From: Ahrensia sp.
Lineage (GTDB): Bacteria; Pseudomonadota; Alphaproteobacteria; Rhizobiales; Rhizobiaceae
Direction: 5' to 3'
Assembly (NCBI GenBank): GCA_002698425.1
Contig: NZXU01000007.1
Location: forward strand, 1 to 8,644
Length of the DNA: 8,644 nucleotides
In this document: positions 4,921 to 8,644 of the stretch, one piece after another
Position numbering within the stretch: the stretch's first letter is position 1
Layout of the letters: each line of letters starts with the position of its first letter
Translations under genes and position numbers: made by a program
Notes under the pieces: generated by a model
The model's database searches: none
What the model saw: only the letters and a program-made list of their open reading frames with translations
What the model was told of the DNA's origin: nothing

Positions 4921-7830
4921 ATGCTCTCGATCGCCAATGTCCGATCGCCTTCTGCTGCCGCCAGCTACTTTGCGGACGACAACTACTACGCCCTGGCCGA
5001 TGCCGATCGTTCCGGGCAGTGGGTCGGCGAAGGCGCGAAATCACTCGGCCTATCGGGGCGCGTTGAGACCAGGCAATTCGATGCACTGCTGCGCGGCGAG
5101 CTTCCCGACGGAACGAGCGTCGGCAATCCGGGCCAGGCGCATCGGCCTGGGACCGATCTCACATTCTCGCTCCCCAAAAGTTGGTCGCTGCTGGCGCTCG
5201 TGGGCAAGGACGAGCGGATCGTTTCTGCCTATCGCGAGGCGGTAACAGAGGCGCTCACATGGGCCGAGAAGAATGCCGCTGAAACCCGTCTTGTCGACCG
5301 GGGCAAGGTCAGGACTGTGGCGACCGACAATCTCGCGATCGGCCTTTTCCAGCATGACACCAACCGCAACCAGGAGCCCAATCTGCACTTCCATGCTGTC
5401 GTTGCCAATGTGACTCAGGGTAAGGACGGCAAGTGGCGAACGCTCAAGAACGACAGGCTGTTTGCGCTCGGGACCCTGCTCAACTCGATAGCCATGGCGC
5501 GCTTCCGGATCGCAGTCGAGAAGCTTGGCTACGAGACCGGCCCTGTTGGCAAGCATGGCAATTTCGAGGCCCGCGGGATCTCGCGCGATCAAGTGATGGC
5601 CTTCTCCTCGCGGCGGAAGGAAGTGCTCGAAGCACGCCGGGGCCCGGGGCTGGAAGCGGGCAAGATCGCGGCGCTCGCCACCCGTTCGCCCAAGCAGCCG
5701 ATCGAGGATCGCACGGTCCTGGGCGAGCAATGGCAGTCGGCTGCAAAGACTGTCGGCCTCGACCTGCCAAGACTGGTCGATACCGCGAAGACGAGGGCCA
5801 GCGAGCGCACTGCAGCCGACGCAAAGGGGCCCGGTCTGGCTGAGCGTGGCCTGGCGCTGCTCAAGGACTTTGCCGCACGCATCAAAGGCAAGGAGCACGA
5901 TCCCCTCGTCCCGGAGCATGTTCTCAAGAAGGGACCACAAGAGATTGCAGCGTCCCAGGCCGTGGCTTCGGCAGTGCGCCACCTGTCGCAGCGAGAGGCA
6001 GGCTTTGCACGGGAGGACCTGTACAAGGCCGCGCTCGATTTTGGCCTGCCAACCACCATTTCATATGTCGAAAAGGCGGTGCGCTCGCTGGTGCGTTCAG
6101 GGCAGCTGCTACGTGGCAAGGGCGATCACAAGGGGTGGCTGGCAAGCCGAGAAGAGGTTGAACGCGAGGCGCGGATTCTTGCCTGGGCGAATGAAGGAAA
6201 GGGCGCTGTCGAGCCCATTCTTTCCGAGCGGCGAGCCGACGCCAGTGTCCAGGCTTCCGCTCTGGTCAATCAGGGCTTCAAGCTCAATGAGGGCCAGCTC
6301 GGCGCAGCACGGCTCATCCTGACTTCGAGCGATCGTACAGTCGCCGTGCAGGGCGTTGCCGGTGCGGGCAAATCAAGCGTCTTGAAGCCAGTCGCCGACG
6401 TGCTGCGCCATGAGGGTCACAAGGTGCTTGGCCTGTCGGTGCAGAACACGCTGGTTCAGATGCTCGAACGCGACACGGGTATCGAGGCGCAGACGCTCGC
6501 GAGTTTCCTCAAGCGTTGGAAACCGATCAGCGAGGCAGAGGGGCGGTCCAGCCTCGATCGCGAGGCACGCAGGGAACTTGGCGGCAGTGTCCTTATCCTC
6601 GACGAAGCCTCGATGGTCTCCAATGCGGACAAGGAGCAGCTCATCCGCATCGCCAATCGCGCCGGTGCCCACCGCCTGGTGCTCATGGGCGACCGCAAGC
6701 AACTAGGCGCGGTCGATGCCGGCAAGCCATTCGATCTCCTGCAGCAGGGAGGAATTGCGCAGGCGCAGATGAACACAAATTTGCGCGGGCGCGATCCCAT
6801 CCTGCGCGAGGCACAGGCGGCGGCGCAGGCCGGGCTGGTCCGCACGGCGCTCGACCACCTCAAGGAAAATACGGTCGAAGCCAAAGGGGATGGAGCGATT
6901 GTTGCTGCCGAGCGCTGGCTGTCGCTTCCACCCGAAGAGCGGGAGCAGACCGCGATCTATGCTTCGGGTCGCAAGATCCGCGCCGCCGCCAACGAAGCCG
7001 TCCAGACCGGCCTTGCCGCCAACAGGGAAATTGGCCCCGACAAGCTCGAACTCGAAGCTCTCGACCGCGCCAACCTTACGCGGGAAGAACTGCGATACCT
7101 CATCGCCTACCGCCCTGGTATGGTGCTCGAGGTCGCCAAACTCGAACGCGCGCTTGGCCTCAAACGCGGCGAGTATCTGGTGCGCAAGGTCGATGACCGG
7201 AAAGGCATTGTCGAGCTTGAGGACAAGCATGGCCGGCTGAGCAAGCTCAAGCCGTCTCGTATCGGGCGAACGGGCAAGGACGACAATCTTGCGCTATTCG
7301 ACCGACGCAATCTTGAGGTCCACCAAGGCGATCGCATCCGCTGGACAAGGAACGACCATCGGCGCGAGTTGTTCAACGCCGACCGGGCCCGGGTCACTCG
7401 TATCGAAGGCGATCAGATCACTGTCGAGACCTCTAAGGGCATCGAAAAGAAGCTCGGGAAAGACGATCCGATGCTCAAACGCCTCGACCTCGCCTATGCA
7501 CTCAATGCTCACATGGCGCAGGGCCTGACCTCCGATCGAGGAATTGCGGTGATGGATAGCCGCGAGCGCAATCTTTCCAACCAGAAGACCTTCCTGGTCA
7601 CAGTGACCCGGCTGCGCGATCATCTCACACTTGTGGTCGACAGCGTTGCAAGGCTCGGTGCCGCTGTTTCCAAAAACAGAGGCGAGAAATCATCGGCATT
7701 GGAAGTCACGGAGCGATTGAAGGCGGCGGCGCAGGTGGGGATGGGCACGACTTTGGCCGACAAGGGCCCAAAGACTCCCGAGCCGGAACTCGCCAAGGAG
7801 CGCAACCGTTCGATGGACTTTGGGATTTGA
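4921..7830 (+). CDS. mobF: MobF-family conjugative relaxase-helicase (TrwC/TraI-like)
   Basis: A 969-residue protein, close to TrwC of R388 (966). The N-terminal relaxase domain (about 1-300) should nick oriT and stay bound to the 5' end. Candidate catalytic tyrosines are Tyr16 and Tyr22/Tyr23, aligning with Tyr18 and Tyr26 of TrwC. 'TDLTFSLPKSWSL' holds Asp79, matching the TrwC general base, and the metal-binding histidines are His145, His156 and His158 ('LHFHAVVANVT'). After a linker with a 'HLSQREAGFAREDLYKAAL' segment comes a superfamily 1B helicase: Walker A GVAGAGKSS (478-486; Lys484), LILDEASMVS (558-567; Asp561, Glu562), LMGDRKQLGAVDAG (588-601; Gln594), NTNLRG (618-623; Arg622), and AHMAQGLTSDR (863-873) leading to 'VTVTRLRDHLTLVVD'. 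GAGGG at 4908-4912, eight bases upstream, supports the start. All key residues are present, so the enzyme should be active. It is the last gene of the co-directional block. Confidence 0.95.
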   Translation: MLSIANVRSPSAAASYFADDNYYALADADRSGQWVGEGAKSLGLSGRVETRQFDALLRGELPDGTSVGNPGQAHRPGTDLTFSLPKSWSLLALVGKDERIVSAYREAVTEALTWAEKNAAETRLVDRGKVRTVATDNLAIGLFQHDTNRNQEPNLHFHAVVANVTQGKDGKWRTLKNDRLFALGTLLNSIAMARFRIAVEKLGYETGPVGKHGNFEARGISRDQVMAFSSRRKEVLEARRGPGLEAGKIAALATRSPKQPIEDRTVLGEQWQSAAKTVGLDLPRLVDTAKTRASERTAADAKGPGLAERGLALLKDFAARIKGKEHDPLVPEHVLKKGPQEIAASQAVASAVRHLSQREAGFAREDLYKAALDFGLPTTISYVEKAVRSLVRSGQLLRGKGDHKGWLASREEVEREARILAWANEGKGAVEPILSERRADASVQASALVNQGFKLNEGQLGAARLILTSSDRTVAVQGVAGAGKSSVLKPVADVLRHEGHKVLGLSVQNTLVQMLERDTGIEAQTLASFLKRWKPISEAEGRSSLDREARRELGGSVLILDEASMVSNADKEQLIRIANRAGAHRLVLMGDRKQLGAVDAGKPFDLLQQGGIAQAQMNTNLRGRDPILREAQAAAQAGLVRTALDHLKENTVEAKGDGAIVAAERWLSLPPEEREQTAIYASGRKIRAAANEAVQTGLAANREIGPDKLELEALDRANLTREELRYLIAYRPGMVLEVAKLERALGLKRGEYLVRKVDDRKGIVELEDKHGRLSKLKPSRIGRTGKDDNLALFDRRNLEVHQGDRIRWTRNDHRRELFNADRARVTRIEGDQITVETSKGIEKKLGKDDPMLKRLDLAYALNAHMAQGLTSDRGIAVMDSRERNLSNQKTFLVTVTRLRDHLTLVVDSVARLGAAVSKNRGEKSSALEVTERLKAAAQVGMGTTLADKGPKTPEPELAKERNRSMDFGI

Positions 7831-8154
7831 CGAGATGGTGGCCCTGAAATGGCCGCTTTGCGCCCCAATTCCGGACCCCGGTGCCAAATCACCTAGTTGC
7901 TTAAAGCTGACGTTCCTTGCTGCCACCATTGCTAGGACAAGAGCGATAGAGTCTCCACAAATACCCTGCGCGCTTGGGCGAACGAGCACTTGTTGTGACG
8001 ACAGCGCGAGTTTGACGATATCGAGAACGACGCCCGGTTACGGACATCGGTTGCACATGGGCAAGCAATATCGACGATGTAGAGTCTGGGAACCGGCCCG
8101 CGCGTTCTATTGCGCTACGCGCACGATTGCAGCCTTTGGATCGAGGGAGTCGTA
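7831..8154. other. Non-coding stretch between two convergent genes
   Basis: A plus-strand open frame spans 7820-8164 and a minus-strand one 7901-8242. Both begin inside or overlap real genes, have no ribosome binding site I can see, and have residue content typical of shadows, so I call no gene. The stretch holds the weak hairpin at 7838-7859 and a degenerate inverted repeat (GAAATGGCCGCTTT at 7846-7859 against AAAGCTGACGTTCC at 7903-7916). It resembles intergenic repeat debris; nothing else is supported. Confidence 0.5.
7838..7859 (+). terminator. Weak terminator-like hairpin after the relaxase gene
   Basis: GTGGCC at 7838-7843 can pair with GGCCGC at 7851-7856 (six pairs, one G-T) across a seven-base loop, with only TTT after it. 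It begins eight bases past the relaxase stop, where a terminator is expected, but the T-run is too short for a confident call. Confidence 0.25.
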
Positions 8155-8165
8155 TCAGGCCTGAT
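8154..8165. repeat. 12-base perfect palindrome at the 3' end of the right-hand gene
   Basis: ATCAGGCCTGAT is its own reverse complement and includes the minus-strand stop codon (8155-8157). It has no loop, so it is not a terminator stem by itself. Its role, if any, is unknown. Confidence 0.5.
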
Positions 8166-8644
8166 CCGAAGTCGACGCAGTGTCGATGCGCGCGTCGTAA
8201 TCGTACGCCAGAGCCTCCAGGCCCGGCGACGCCGGATCCCATTCATGGCGCCGGGTGACGGTCGCAAGGTCGGGCGCTGCAACGACGAAACGCTCATCGT
8301 AGCGGGCATAGAGCGTGTCGAAGAATCGGCGAAGGAGCAGCGGGCTTTCGCCTTCCGGATAGCTGTCAAGGAGGACACCGCGCTTCGCTTGCGCCATCTC
8401 GACGAGGCCAAACCCGATCGCCTCGTAGCGGCTGACGTCGTCCCTGATGCCGCGGCGCCCGACCAGTTCGCGCAAGGCGTTATGGAACCGGATGATCGAG
8501 GCGACGGGCTCGCCGCCCTCGCCCATTGCGATATCATTAGCAGCCAGCGTTCTGGAGGCCTCGCTGTCGGTCTCCTCCGCGGCCTCTGCCGCGTCGTCGA
8601 GTGCACTCTCGGTCTGGCGATTGGCGCGCAGCAGCACGAGGTAG
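8155..8644 (-). CDS. Partial protein of unknown function (N-terminus beyond window)
   Basis: The minus-strand frame is open from the right edge to TGA at 8157-8155, giving about 163 residues. A GTG at 8637 could be a start, but the frame continues upstream (Tyr-Leu-Val before LLRANRQTES), so the real start is probably outside the window. The visible part starts with an Ala/Glu-rich, probably helical or coiled segment (EAAEETDSEASRT). A mixed helical region follows ('SIIRFHNALRELVG', 'SRYEAIGFGLVEMAQAKRG', 'LLLRRFFDTLYARYDE'). The end is acidic (YDYDARIDTASTSDQA). No signal peptide, membrane helix or catalytic motif is seen. The frame has the GC-rich third positions expected for this DNA, which supports real coding. 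It converges on the relaxase gene and so belongs to a separate transcription unit. I do not recognise the family. Confidence 0.65.
   Translation of the reverse strand, partial: YLVLLRANRQTESALDDAAEAAEETDSEASRTLAANDIAMGEGGEPVASIIRFHNALRELVGRRGIRDDVSRYEAIGFGLVEMAQAKRGVLLDSYPEGESPLLLRRFFDTLYARYDERFVVAAPDLATVTRRHEWDPASPGLEALAYDYDARIDTASTSDQA

Noticed and set aside
4421..5245. 274-codon plus-strand open frame overlapping the traD end and the relaxase start
   Set aside because: It lies out of frame across two well-supported genes, and its residue content is shadow-like.
7820..8164. 114-codon plus-strand open frame after the relaxase gene
   Set aside because: It begins inside the relaxase gene, lacks a ribosome binding site, and its composition is not protein-like.

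Overview
The window looks like DNA from a high-GC alphaproteobacterium, most likely a member of the Sphingomonadales. This rests on codon use, the sequence character of the MobF relaxase and TraD, and the style of the small lipoproteins; no marker gene confirms it. It reads as accessory DNA. A conjugative DNA-processing module fills the centre, with poorly characterised small genes on both sides.

Left part (1-1673): a minus-strand gene runs off the left edge and encodes a small two-helix membrane protein that resembles DUF6232. Next come two convergent lipoprotein genes with stop codons 9 bases apart. One has an SH3-like region (357-1265, plus strand); the other is a 132-residue lipoprotein of unknown function (1275-1673, minus strand).

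Middle (1674-7830): a 537-base non-coding stretch precedes three co-oriented, tightly packed genes. They are a 109-residue protein with a ribbon-helix-helix-like N-terminus, a TraD/TrwB-type coupling ATPase (781 residues), and a MobF relaxase-helicase (969 residues). The order matches oriT-trwA-trwB-trwC of plasmid R388. By that analogy the small protein helps assemble the relaxosome at an origin in the non-coding stretch, the relaxase nicks and unwinds the strand, and TraD pumps it into a type IV secretion channel. No channel (mating-pair formation) gene is visible here. The non-coding stretch is AT-richer than the genes (hand count 47% GC over 1741-1920, against 70% over 3001-3060). It carries several short inverted repeats and an array of GCAAAT motifs spaced near whole helical turns, which suits an oriT, but the nic site is not proven.

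Right part (7831-8644): a 324-base stretch with no convincing gene holds a weak terminator-like hairpin and a degenerate inverted repeat. After it, a minus-strand gene of unknown function converges on the relaxase gene and runs off the right edge.

No tRNA, rRNA, CRISPR array, transposase or integrase was found. The most interesting candidate system is the compact relaxosome and coupling module with its uncharacterised oriT and accessory protein.
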